64,000 nt of DNA from DASQPR01 sp963797605 (GTDB lineage: Bacteria; Actinomycetota; Actinomycetes; Mycobacteriales; Micromonosporaceae): NCBI GenBank assembly GCA_963797605.1, contig CAWCPX010000006.1, positions 1 through 64,000 on the forward strand, given 5' to 3'. The position numbers and the translations under genes are program-made. Positions within the stretch are counted from its first letter, which is position 1. Each line of letters starts with the position of its first letter. Below the pieces are notes generated by a model that was not told where the DNA came from, did not search any database, and saw only the letters and a program-made list of their open reading frames with translations. Positions 1-9,077 of this stretch are shown piece after piece.

Positions 1-294
1 CACGAAGTCGCGTCCTTGTCGATCTTGCCGACCTTGGACGCGCCGCCCGGGCGAGCCGAGGCCCTCGAAGAACTCGTAGTTGGCGCCGGTGAAGTCTTTC
101 CACTGCGCCGGAACGTCGTCTTCGTAGAAGATCGCCTCAACGGGACAGACGGGCTCACAGGCACCGCAGTCGACACACTCGTCGGGGTGGATGTAGAGCA
201 TCCGGTTGCCTTCATAGATGCAGTCCACCGGGCACTCTTCGATGCACGCCTTGTCCAGCAGATCCACGCACGGCTCGGCGATGATGTAGGTCAC
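1..294 (-). CDS. fdxA: 7Fe ferredoxin, partial at left edge
   Basis: Small electron carrier with a [3Fe-4S] and a [4Fe-4S] cluster. From the GTG at 294 the protein reads VTYIIAEPCVDLLDKACIEE and goes on with CPVDCIYEG and CVDCGACEPVCPVEAIFYED. The cysteine pattern (first motif C-x7-C-x3-C, second C-x2-C-x2-C-x3-CP) is that of actinobacterial FdxA, which is about 105 residues long, so only the last few residues lie outside the window. One extra G around 46-50 breaks the frame: the expected LGSPGGASKVGKIDKDATS continues only after removing one base. The start is fixed by the conserved MTYIIA N-terminus. The partner reductase is not adjacent, but a ferredoxin-NADP reductase-like gene lies at 29.7 kb. 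Confidence 0.93.
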   Translation of the reverse strand, partial: MTYIIAEPCVDLLDKACIEECPVDCIYEGNRMLYIHPDECVDCGACEPVCPVEAIFYEDDVPAQWKDFTGANYEFFEGLGSPGRRVQGRQDRQGRDFV

Positions 295-393
295 GCCCTG
301 TCCCTTCCTGCACAAGTGTCTCGGTCACACCCTTCGGGCGTCGACGCACACAGCTTAGTATTCCGCCTGAGGGCCAACCACGGGAGGTGCGGC

Positions 394-645
394 ATGATCG
401 GACCACAAGATGTGGGACACCGGGTTGTGGTCCGCCGCGTGGTCGGCGAGCGCGACGGCCGTCCGCTCTTCACCGACATTCTCGGCGAGCTGCTGACATA
501 CGGCACTGACGAACTCACGGTGGCCTCGAAAAATGGGCCGGTAAGCGTACCCGTGGAAGCGATTGTCGCCGCGAAGCGGATTCCGCCGCGCGCCTTCGCT
601 ATCGGCGGACCACGCGGTGCGGCTTTGACCCGACCGTCTTCGTGA
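394..645 (+). CDS. small SH3-like domain protein, related to N-terminus of Rv0428c-type acetyltransferases
   Basis: An 83-residue protein starting at an ATG preceded by a good ribosome site (GGGAGG, 7 nt upstream), divergent from fdxA. It reads MIGPQDVGHRVVVRRVVGER and continues with a LGELLTYGTDELTVASKNGPVS beta-rich stretch and VPVEAIVAAKRIPP. This resembles the SH3-like domain that precedes the GNAT domain in actinobacterial acetyltransferases of the Rv0428c kind, which often sit beside fdxA. No GNAT domain follows before the TGA at 643-645, so it is either a stand-alone domain or a gene whose acetyltransferase half has been lost. The tail overlaps the 3' end of the convergent membrane gene. 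Family resemblance is from memory, without a search. Confidence 0.55.
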   Translation: MIGPQDVGHRVVVRRVVGERDGRPLFTDILGELLTYGTDELTVASKNGPVSVPVEAIVAAKRIPPRAFAIGGPRGAALTRPSS

Positions 646-1097
646 ATTCCTTCAACTGCTGGGCCCGGTAATCGCGCCCGATCGCCATCGCGACCAGCAG
701 GCCGATGATCGGCGCCGCCGATGCCGATGCCGAGCAGGTGCCAGATCTCGGAGAAAAAGAGGCCGGCTCCGCCGTCGAACGGATTCGCGGAGACCTTCGG
801 GTGATGCAGCCGGCTGAGCGCCCCGCTGAACACCGGGCCGATCAGCACGCACGCGATCGTCGCACTGAGCAGCACCAGGCCTAACTCGGGCAGCGCACGA
901 GACGACGGGTATCGCACCGACCACCAGTAGGCCGCGACGACCATGATGACCGCGAGCACGGCCAGGAAGACGAGACCGGAGTTGATCTGACCGTTATCGG
1001 ACTTGCGGTAGACCGTGAGGCCGAGAATCCGCACGATGATATTGGCCAGAAAGATCACGCCGGCGACGATCGCGATCGGCTTATAGCGGCCCCACAT
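599..1097 (-). CDS. integral membrane protein, four predicted helices (frameshifted)
   Basis: A protein of about 166 residues starting MWGRYKPIAIVAGVIFLANI. Four hydrophobic helices can be seen: residues 7-28, about 41-62, about 73-95 and a last one around GIGIGGA / IIGLLVAMAIG. The fourth helix is split by one extra base near 707-720; after removing it the reading continues IIGLLVAMAIGRDYRAQQ and ends HRVVRR* at 599-601. No enzyme motif is visible and I do not recognise the family. The 3' end overlaps the tail of the convergent SH3-like gene by about 47 nt. Confidence 0.7.
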
Positions 1098-1231
1098 GGC
1101 AACGAACTCCCCTCATCGATCAGCGCGACCGCGGACGTCTGACAGTCACCCGATCGCAACAGATATAACCGCACCGAGGCCCGGGCCGCCAGTGGCAAAT
1201 CCTCCGAAATTCCTGTGAGGTGCCGGGTGGC

Positions 1232-1802
1232 TTATGGCCGGCCTTTCTTCGCCGGCTTCGCCCCGGAACTCTTCGCCGGCTTTGCTCCGGGTCGCGGGGC
1301 CACGACCGGGTCACGCTTCGGCGGCACGGGTGGCGTCGCCTGACGCGCCATCGATCGGCCACCCAGCAGGCTCGTGCCGGCCTGCCCGGCCTCGGCCGCA
1401 CGCGCGTTCGCCCGCTTGACGATCAACCAGTAGCCGGTGCCGGCCCAGGCCAGGGATCCGGTCGCGATCGTCGCCAACCCGACCCAGTTGTTGCCGGTGA
1501 GGATCAGATCGCCGTCAGAGGTCGTGGTGCCGGCGACGCCCATCACGATCAACCACGCGAGACCGGGGAGCAGCGCCAGGCCGACGTGCCGGGTCACGCG
1601 ATAGGTGAACCAGACGATCGCGGCGTTGCCCACGACGGCCGCGAGGAGCGCGACCGGCATCCGGGCAGTGGTGCGAGCCGGGGAAGGTCAGCGGCGTCAG
1701 CAGCGCTTCCCAGATGGCCGTGATGACGCCCAGCAGCACGCCGACGAGCGTGCCGCCGACGCGATAGGCGATGTCAGTCCGTGATGCCGGCAAAAAGATC
1801 AC
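1232..1802 (-). CDS. membrane protein downstream of mshB (resembles DUF6113-type)
   Basis: Directly downstream of mshB on the same strand and overlapping its 3' end. It has four hydrophobic helices: YRVGGTLVGVLLGVITAIWE, MPVALLAAVVGNAAIVWF, a third around GLALLPGLAWLIVMGVAG, and a fourth around WVGLATIATGSLAWAGTGYW. The C-terminal tail is basic and rich in Pro/Lys (VPPKRDPVVAPRPGAKPAKS...). One extra base near 1661-1690 separates helix 1 from the rest. A small four-helix protein next to mshB recalls the DUF6113 proteins found there in related actinomycetes; this is an inference from memory. The start is unclear: GTG at 1802 and TTG at 1793 are both possible, and neither has a good ribosome site. 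Confidence 0.6.
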
Positions 1803-2679
1803 TTTCCCAGCCGTTCGGGCCGGAGCCCGGGCCTCGGTCGCCGACGGCGAGGGTGAAGAATTCCACGCCCATGAACTCGGCACCGAAATTGCCGGCGATC
1901 GCGTAGAGCCACGACGTCGGCGGGATCTGGGTCGCGTGCGCTCGCAGCGCCGCCACCTTCTTCTCGTGCTGCTCCTGCCCGTCGATGGCGGCCGCGATCT
2001 CCGCGTCGGGGGTGCCGAACGGCAGGTCGTCAATGCTCTTGGCGTCGCCGAACGGGTTGTCGGTCGAGTCGGCGAACGCCTCGATGCCGGCGGCGAGCAC
2101 GCTGCGAGGCACCGCCGTCCAGTAGATCTTGCTCGGACCGAAGCCCGCCGCCGTCGCCATCTCGGCGGCTCGCATCGCGACCCGGTGGGCCTGGATGTGA
2201 TCGGGATGGCCGTAGAACCCGTTGGGGTCGTAGGTCACCAGGACCTGCGGCCGGATCTCATCGATCACTTCGAGTAACGTCTTCGCGGCCTCGTCGAGGT
2301 CGACTCCCCAGAACGCGCGTGGCTTCGCGTTGGCGGGCGTGCCCATCATGCCGGAATCGCGGTAGTGGCCGGCGCCACCGAGGAACCGGTGATCGGTGAC
2401 GCCGAGCGCGGCGCAGGCGGCCGCCAGCTCGGTGATGCGGTAGCCGCCGAGCTGGTCGGCGTGCATCACTTCGAGCTGGGCCAGCTCGGGCACGTGGATC
2501 TCGCCCTCCTCGCCCAGCGTGCAGGTGACGAGCGTGACGTGAGCACCCTCGGCCACGTAGTGCGCCATCGTGGCGCCGGTGCCGATCGACTCGTCGTCGG
2601 GGTGCGCATGCACGAACATGATCCGGCGCGCGGCGTCGCGCGAGGACGCTGCGGGAGCCGACGCGGAGTTGGATGCCAC
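1774..2679 (-). CDS. mshB: mycothiol biosynthesis deacetylase
   Basis: N-acetyl-1-D-myo-inosityl-2-amino-2-deoxy-glucopyranoside deacetylase, the zinc enzyme that frees the amine of GlcNAc-Ins before cysteine ligation in mycothiol synthesis; cytoplasmic. The 301-residue product carries the LmbE/PIG-L zinc motif MFVHAHPDDES near the N-terminus and a second ligand motif GFYGHPDHIQAH in the middle, plus the MshB-typical stretches CTLGEEGEIHVPELAQLE and DHRFLGGAGHYRDSGMMGTP. The GTG at 2679 gives a normal length; the open frame continues upstream without homology. Intact. The gene marks the host as a mycothiol producer. Confidence 0.95.
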   Translation of the reverse strand: MASNSASAPAASSRDAARRIMFVHAHPDDESIGTGATMAHYVAEGAHVTLVTCTLGEEGEIHVPELAQLEVMHADQLGGYRITELAAACAALGVTDHRFLGGAGHYRDSGMMGTPANAKPRAFWGVDLDEAAKTLLEVIDEIRPQVLVTYDPNGFYGHPDHIQAHRVAMRAAEMATAAGFGPSKIYWTAVPRSVLAAGIEAFADSTDNPFGDAKSIDDLPFGTPDAEIAAAIDGQEQHEKKVAALRAHATQIPPTSWLYAIAGNFGAEFMGVEFFTLAVGDRGPGSGPNGWESDLFAGITD

Positions 2680-2808
2680 CGCGAACACTCTAGCCGCGGA
2701 TGCCGCCAGCAGCCCTCTCGGGCGATGCGAGGCGAGGCGAGACGGCCGCGCCGGAGGAAGTCGCCGGGTCTGCCCACGCTCCCGCGGCGTGCGCGGCATC
2801 ATGGTCGA

Positions 2809-4931
2809 ATGGAGTATCCGGAACTTGCCGCCCGAACCCGACGCTTTTCCTACGGCGCTCCCCGCGCGGTCACCGTCGGCTCCGACGGCGCCCGGGTCGT
2901 GTTTCTGCGGTCGCGGAGGCCCGGAAGATCCAATCGACCGGCTGTACGTCTTCGATGTCGCGGCCGGCACGGAACGACTGATCGCCGATCCGATCGCCGC
3001 TGCTCGACGGGCAGACGGCCGAGTTGCCACGCCGCCGAGCGGGCCTTGCGCGAGCGCACCCGCCTGTCCGCCGGCGGCATCGGCTCCTACGGCACCGACC
3101 CGCGCGCGACCGTGGCCGCCTTCACCGTGGGTGGGCGCCTGTTCCGGGCCGATCTACGCACCGGCGTCACCACCGTGTGCGCGGCGGCCGGCGGCGCGCT
3201 CGATCCCCGACCGGACCCGACCAGCAGCAAAATCGCGTACGTGTCGACGGCGGACGGCGACGGGGCGCTCCGGGTCACCAGCGAGACCGGCGGCGACACG
3301 CTGATCGCGGGCGAGGCCGGCATCGGCTGGGGCCTGGCCGAGTTCATCGCCGCCGAGGAGTTCGGGCGCTTCCGCGGCTACTGGTGGGCACCCGACGGCA
3401 CCTCGATCCTGGCCGCCCGCGTCGACGAGGCCCGGGTCAACCGGTGGCACCTGGCCGATCCGACGAACCCCGACGAGACGCCGCGCACGATCGCGTACCC
3501 GCACGCCGGCTCGCCGAACGCCGAGGTCAGCCTGCATCTGCTGGATCTCGACGGCGGTTGGGTCGACGTCCACTGGGATCGGGAGACCTACCCGTATGTG
3601 GTCGCCGTGTCCTGGACCGAGACGGGCGGCCCGCTGATCACGGTGCTGCGCCGGCTGCAGCAGCACGGCCTCGTGCTCGCCGTCGACCCGCGCACCGGCG
3701 AGACGCAGGTGCACGCCGAACTCGCCGATCCGCGCTGGGTCGAGCCGATCGACGGCACCCCGACCTACCTGCCCGACGGCCGGGTGCTCGTCGGCGGCGA
3801 ACTGGCCCACGACGGGTACGACGCTCGGTGCCTGTTCGCGGACGGCACCCTGGTCAGCCCGCCGTCGGTCTATCTGCGGCGCGTCTGCGGCCGACTGGGC
3901 GGCGATCTGCTCGTCGAGGCGTCTGACGGGGAGCCGTCCGAGCAGCATCTCTTCCGGGTCGACGCGTGCGCCGGCGCCTCGCCGACCGAGCTCACACGGC
4001 TGACCACGGTGCCCGGTTGGCACAACGGGTTCGTGGGCGGTGACACGCTCGTCGTCGCTTCGAATTCATTGGATTTCGCGGGTACGCAATGGACCGTCTG
4101 GCGCGGCAGCACCCAGATCGGCACGCTGGAGAATCTCGCCGCGACCCCGCCGTACGCGCCCCGGCCCGCGCTCGAACGGGTGACCGACCGGCGGCTTCCG
4201 TCCGGCGTGCTCTACCCCCGCAGCCACGTCGCCGGCCGCAAACTGCCCGTGCATCGTCGACATCTACGGCGGCCCCGGGCACCAGGAAATCGTCTCGGCC
4301 CGATCGCGCTGGGTCGAGAAGCAGTGGTGGGCCGAGCAGGGCTTCGCCATCGTGTCGATCGACAACCGGGGCACGCCGGGCGTCGCGCCGAGCTTCGAGA
4401 AGGTGATCCACCGCCGGTTCGCCGACGTCGTGCTCACCGACCAGGTCGACGCGCTGCAGGCTCTCGCGGACAAGCATCCCGACCTCGACCTGAACCGGGT
4501 CGGCGATCCGGGGCTGGTCGTTCGGCGGGTGGCTGGCCGGACTCGCGGCGCTACGCCGGCCCGACGTCTACCGTGCCGCCGTGGTCGGGGCGCCGGTCAG
4601 TGACTGGGAGCTGTACGACACCGCGTACACCGAGCGCTACCTCGGTCTTCCGTCGGACGGCTCGGACGTCTACGCCCACCACAGCCTGATCGCGCTCGCC
4701 TCGGAACCGCAGTTCGCCGGCGACCCGCGTACACCGATGATGCTCATTCATGGTTTCGCGGACGACAACGTCGTGGCCGCGCACACCCTGCGGCTGTCGG
4801 CGGCGCTGCTGGCCGCGGGCCGGCCACACTCGATGATTCCGCTGCCCGGCGCGTCGCACATGGCCGCGGGCGGCATCCGGGAACGGCTGATGCAGTTCGA
4901 ATTGGAATTCATCCGGGAACATACGCGGTAG
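2809..4931 (+). CDS. S9 family serine peptidase, prolyl oligopeptidase / DPP-IV type (frameshifted)
   Basis: Alpha/beta-hydrolase peptidase of about 705 residues that cleaves oligopeptides, often after proline. The N-terminal beta-propeller starts MEYPELAARTRRFSYGAPRA and the C-terminal hydrolase carries VDIYGGPGHQE, the nucleophile elbow GWSFGGW (Ser), DDNV (Asp) and GASHMAAGG (His), so the whole catalytic triad is encoded. No signal peptide is seen, so the enzyme should be cytoplasmic. The reading changes frame near 2920, 3015, 3035, 4258 and 4505. Each fits one added base; at 4505 an extra G before ATC hides the nucleophile elbow. I take this as one gene with consensus errors, not a decayed gene, because all catalytic motifs survive. 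Confidence 0.88.
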
Positions 4932-5024
4932 CGGCCCGGGCGATGATCAAGCGGGAAAAGGACAACCCTCGACTCCACCCGATGGGGACAACCGGGGAGC
5001 GTTCGGCGGCCTAGGCTCGATCGC

Positions 5025-6462
5025 ATGACTCAGTTTGACCTTGCGACCGCGGCGGTCGAGGCGGCAATCGCGGCCGGCGCCCGCTACGCGGATGCCCGCG
5101 TCATGCATCGACGCACCGAATCGATGTCCGCGCGCAACGGCGAGATCGAGGAACTCGACAACGTCGAAGACGCGGGCATCGGCGTCCGCGCACTCGTCGG
5201 CTCCGGGTGGGGTTTCTATGCCGTGCCCGACCTCTCCACCTCGGCCGCCCGAGCCGCCGGCGAGAGAGCGGCCGCCATCGCGGCGGCGAGCGCTCTGGTG
5301 TCGGGAAGGCCGGCCGAGCTGGTGCCGGGCCGGCCGGCGGTCGACTCGTGGGCGTCCGATTGCGAGATCGACCCGTTGTCCGTGTCGCTCTCGGAGAAAG
5401 GCGACCTGCTCACCGGCGTCACCGGAGCGATGCATCGGGCCGGCGGCGACCAGTCGACCGGGTCCTACCACATCTGGGACACGCGGAAGTGGTTCGTCTC
5501 CTCCGAGGGCCACCGCATCGACCAGCACATTCGCGAGTGCGGTGCCGGCATCACCACCACCGTCATCGGCGAGAGCGAGACCCAGCGCCGCTCCTACCCG
5601 GCCAATCGCGGCCAGTTCGGCACCCGTGGCTGGGAACTCGTGCACGAGATCGATCTGGCCGCACACGGCGAGCGCATCGTCGACGAGGCCCGCGCCCTGC
5701 TCACGGCTCCGCTCTGCCCAGCCGGCGAGACCACCCTCATCCTGGGCGGCGAGCAGATGGCGCTGCAGATCCACGAGTCGGTCGGGCACGCCATCGAACT
5801 CGACCGCATCCTCGGCTGGGAGGCCGCCTACGCGGGCACGTCCTGGCTCGATCTCGCCCAGCTCGGCTCGCTGCGCTACGGCTCCGACCTGATGAACATC
5901 GTGATCGATCCGCGCATCCCGGGCGCGCTCGGCTCGTTCGGTTACGACGACGAGGGCACCGTGGCCGCGCCGCGCGACGCCGTCCGCAACGGCATCTGGG
6001 TCGGCGTGCTGGCCGGCCGCGACTCCGCGAGCATGGCCGGCCTCGACTACGGCGGCAGCGTCCGGTCCGACGGCTGGGCCCGGCTGCCGATGGTGCGGAT
6101 GACCAACGTCGGCCTCGAACCAGGTCCGCGACACACTCGAGTAGATCATCGCCGCCACCGACGACGGCATCTTCATGGAGAACAACCGCTCCTGGTCGAT
6201 CGACGACAAGCGGCTCAACTTCCAGTTCGGCTGCGAGATCGCGTGGGAGATCAAGAACGGTAAACGCGGCCGCATGCTCCGCAACCCGACCTACACCGGC
6301 ATCGGCCCGCGGTTCTGGCAGTCGATGGACATGCTGTCGTCGGAAATCGTGCCCTGGGGCACGCCCAACTGCGGAAAGGGCCAGCCCGGCCAGGTCGGTC
6401 ACACGGGCCACCCGGCGGCACCGGCCCGGTTCACAAACGTGCGAGTGGGGGTACGCGGATGA
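5025..6462 (+). CDS. tldD: TldD metallopeptidase (frameshift plus in-frame TAG)
   Basis: Catalytic half of the TldD/TldE metalloprotease, which unfolds and degrades peptides and matures some peptide natural products. The N-terminal part reads MTQFDLATAAVEAAIAAGAR; the zinc motif HESVGH is present in QIHESVGHAIELDRILGWE. After RMTNVGLEPG the frame shifts (near 6125-6140) and continues IIAATDDGIFMENNRSWSID to the typical end RFTNVRVGVRG*. In the restored frame a TAG at 6142-6144 stands where a Glu codon is expected (LE-stop-IIAATDDG), so two independent lesions lie within about 20 nt. tldE follows 67 nt downstream, as usual for this pair. Confidence 0.88.
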
Positions 6463-6529
6463 AAGCGCGGCAGCGATTTCACATGTCGCAGGTGAGTCGC
6501 GGCACCGACCGACGCGAGGTGGCGGGCGC

Positions 6530-7909
6530 ATGAGCAGCGAACTTGATCTTGCGAATCGTCTCGTGGCGATGGTGAACAAGACCGCGCCGCACGCGGAAGC
6601 CGAAGTGTCGGTGGAAACCGTGGCCCTGGCCCTCACCCGGTTCGCCAACTCGGCGATCCATCAAAACGTGGCCGACGAGACCACGACGATCCGGCTCAAG
6701 GTGCATGCCGACGGCCGCTCGGTGACGTCATCGACGACGCTGACCGGCCCTGACGCGCTCGACTCGCTCGTCAGTCGCACGATCGCGTCGGCGCGAGTGG
6801 CGCCGCTCGATCCCGGTTGGCCCGGGCTCGCACCCGCGGCCCCGACGGCCTACCCGGGCACCGTGGACCCGGCGATCGCCGACGCCACGCCGAAGGACCG
6901 AGCCGAACGCGTCCGCGCCTTCGTCGACGCCGCGGGGGGTCTCACAACCGCGGGTTACTGCCAGACGCGTCACGTCCGGTCCGCGTTCGCGAACTCCGCC
7001 GGCCAGGGCGTCGCCGGGGCCTCGGCTGATGTCGGGTTCGACGGCATCGCCCGCACCCCGACCTCCGACGGCTCGGCGCGGCTCGCGAGTTCCCGCCTGA
7101 GCGAGATCGACGGCGCGTTGCTCGGTGCCCGCGCCGCCGCGAAGGCGCGAGCCGGTGCCGACGCGACCGAGTTGGCTCCCGGGCGCTACGAGGTCGTGCT
7201 CGAACCGACGGCCGTCAGCGACCTGCTCGACGCGTTCGCGATCTACGGCTTCAACGGGCGCTCGTTCGTCGACCAGACGACGTTTCTGCGACCCGGCGAG
7301 CAGCAGTTCGACCCCAGCATCACCTTCTTCGACGACGCGGTCACGCCCGGCACGATCGGCATCCCGTTCGACAAGGAGGGCACGCCGAAACGGATCGTCG
7401 AACTCGTCACCGACGGGCGTTCGATCTCGCCGACGCTCGACCGGCGCACCGCCGCCGAAGCCGGTTCACAGACCACGGGCCACGGTGTCGGTGGCCCGTG
7501 GGGCGCGTACCCGCTGCAGCTGACGCTGGCTCCGGCTGGCGGAAACGGATCGACGCCGGCCGAGGTCGACGGGCCCGCCGCCGACGCGAGCGTGCTGGCT
7601 CTCGTCGCGGGCGTCACCCGCGGCGTCCTTGTCACCGACCACTGGTACACCCGGGTGCTCGATCCCCGCACGCTGGTCATGACCGGGCTCACACGTAACG
7701 GCGTCTGGCTGATCGAAGACGGCGAGATCACCCGGCCGCTCCGCAACTTCCGCTTCACCCAGTCCTACCCGGAAGCGCTCGCGCCCGGGGCGGTGCTCGG
7801 CGTCGGTTCCTACGCTCCGCCGATGCCGTTCAACTACGAATACGCGTCGTTCCGTGCCCCGGCACTCCGGCTCGCCTCGTGGAACTTCACCGGGGGCGCG
7901 TCCGGCTGA
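6530..7909 (+). CDS. tldE: TldE/PmbA-like metallopeptidase partner
   Basis: Non-catalytic partner that forms the heterodimer with TldD. The 459-residue product starts MSSELDLANRLVAMVNKTAP behind a GAGGTGG ribosome site and is intact. It has the conserved C-terminal PmbA features SYPEALAPGAVLGVGSY and FRAPALRLASWNFTGG and, as expected for TldE, lacks the HExxxH zinc motif. It forms an operon with tldD upstream. Confidence 0.9.
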   Translation: MSSELDLANRLVAMVNKTAPHAEAEVSVETVALALTRFANSAIHQNVADETTTIRLKVHADGRSVTSSTTLTGPDALDSLVSRTIASARVAPLDPGWPGLAPAAPTAYPGTVDPAIADATPKDRAERVRAFVDAAGGLTTAGYCQTRHVRSAFANSAGQGVAGASADVGFDGIARTPTSDGSARLASSRLSEIDGALLGARAAAKARAGADATELAPGRYEVVLEPTAVSDLLDAFAIYGFNGRSFVDQTTFLRPGEQQFDPSITFFDDAVTPGTIGIPFDKEGTPKRIVELVTDGRSISPTLDRRTAAEAGSQTTGHGVGGPWGAYPLQLTLAPAGGNGSTPAEVDGPAADASVLALVAGVTRGVLVTDHWYTRVLDPRTLVMTGLTRNGVWLIEDGEITRPLRNFRFTQSYPEALAPGAVLGVGSYAPPMPFNYEYASFRAPALRLASWNFTGGASG

Positions 7910-8241
7910 CGTTCACCCAGTCTTCAGCGGAGCTTCGCCGGGCGTCGGGGTGGCGGCTGCGCACAGTGAAGTTGTGCACACTCGGCCCCGAATGTGACCT
8001 CCGGACTTTCGCGATGTCGTCCGAAGCGCAAGACTGCCCACCGATGGCATGTGTGCGCTGGATCGCGGCGTAACGTGTGCACGGAAAACGCGAGGGCGGC
8101 GTGGCGCTCGCGATCTTCCGCGTGGGTTCATTCCCGTCGTGCGAAGACCTGACGCGCTGCCCGCAGCTGAGGCTTGAAGATCGTATTTAGCGCGCGCTGA
8201 GCATATAAGAGCAGCGGAAACCGTCAGGGAGCGAAGACGAG
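7910..8241 (+). promoter_or_regulatory. 332-nt upstream region of the sdhCAB operon
   Basis: No gene is visible. It contains two copies of a GTGCAC palindrome (TGTGCACA at 7973-7980 and GTGTGCAC at 8075-8082), an AGCGCGCGCT palindrome near 8190, and a possible -10 element TATAAG at 8204-8209, 33 nt before the sdhC ATG. The ribosome site is GGGAGCGAAGACGAG just before 8242. A clear -35 partner is not seen, so the promoter call is tentative. Confidence 0.35.
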
Positions 8242-9066
8242 ATGACGACTACAGCGGCCCGTCCAACGGCTGCCGAGCCCACGCCCCGGCCACGCGCCGA
8301 GATCGAGGCGCGCACATTACGTACCGACCGATGGTGGCTCGCGCCACTGCTGACGGTCATCGGGCTGCTGGCCTGGCTGACGTACGCGACGTTCCGCGTG
8401 TTCCAGCAGGCGGACTACTTCAAAGAGGGCGCGGGCTACCACTACCTGACGCCGTTCTACTCGCCATGCTTCTCCAACGGATGCGTGCCGGCGGCCGCCG
8501 AGTTCGGGCGGTTCCTTCCGGACTGGCCGATCATCCCGTTCGCCGCGATCAGCCTTCCGTTCCTGCTGCTCTTCCGGCTCACGTGCTACTACTACCGCAA
8601 GGCCTACTACCGCAGCTTCTGGGCGTCCCCGCCGGCCTGCGCCGTGCCCGACGGTCACGCGACGTACACCGGTGAGACCCGCTTCCCGCTGCTCTTCCAG
8701 AACCTCCACCGGTACGCGTTCTACGCCGCCGTGCTGATCTCGATCATCAACACGTGGGACGCGATCCGTGCCTTCGACGGCACCGACGGCCTCGGGTTCG
8801 GCCTCGGCAACCTCATCCTGCTGGGCAACGTCGTGCTGCTGTGGGCCTACACGGCTTCCTGCCACTCGTGCCGGCACATCATGGGCGGCCGCCTCAAGCA
8901 CTTCTCGAAACACCCGGTGCGCTACAAGGTCTGGGGCTTCGTCTCCAAGCTCAACGGCCACCACATGGGCCTGGCCTGGACCACCCTCGCGTCACTCGCC
9001 GTCGCCGACTTCTACGTGATGGCCGTGTCCGCCGGATGGTTCACCGACCTGCGATTCATCAACTGA
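8242..9066 (+). CDS. sdhC: succinate dehydrogenase membrane anchor (Sdh1 type, Rv0249c-like)
   Basis: Membrane anchor of the menaquinone-linked succinate dehydrogenase/fumarate reductase of the mycobacterial Sdh1 kind; 274 residues in one subunit instead of separate SdhC and SdhD. Hydrophobic helices are seen at about residues 32-53, 93-115, 150-170, 180-205 and 240-262. Conserved features include FSNGCVPAAAEF, the FRLTCYYYRKAYYRSFW region and ASCHSCRHIMGGR, with histidines suited to haem or quinone binding. It is the first gene of the sdhCAB operon; sdhA follows after 11 nt. Confidence 0.88.
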   Translation: MTTTAARPTAAEPTPRPRAEIEARTLRTDRWWLAPLLTVIGLLAWLTYATFRVFQQADYFKEGAGYHYLTPFYSPCFSNGCVPAAAEFGRFLPDWPIIPFAAISLPFLLLFRLTCYYYRKAYYRSFWASPPACAVPDGHATYTGETRFPLLFQNLHRYAFYAAVLISIINTWDAIRAFDGTDGLGFGLGNLILLGNVVLLWAYTASCHSCRHIMGGRLKHFSKHPVRYKVWGFVSKLNGHHMGLAWTTLASLAVADFYVMAVSAGWFTDLRFIN

Positions 9067-9077
9067 GGAACTCTGAC

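Noticed and set aside
2809..4931. Calling the S9 peptidase a decayed pseudogene.
   Set aside because: All catalytic and propeller motifs survive when five one-base changes are undone, and the same error type is seen in essential genes such as ispH and accA.
4947..6284. A long open frame opposite tldD.
   Set aside because: It is an antisense shadow of GC-rich codons; the translation is Arg/Asp/Gly-rich with no family pattern.
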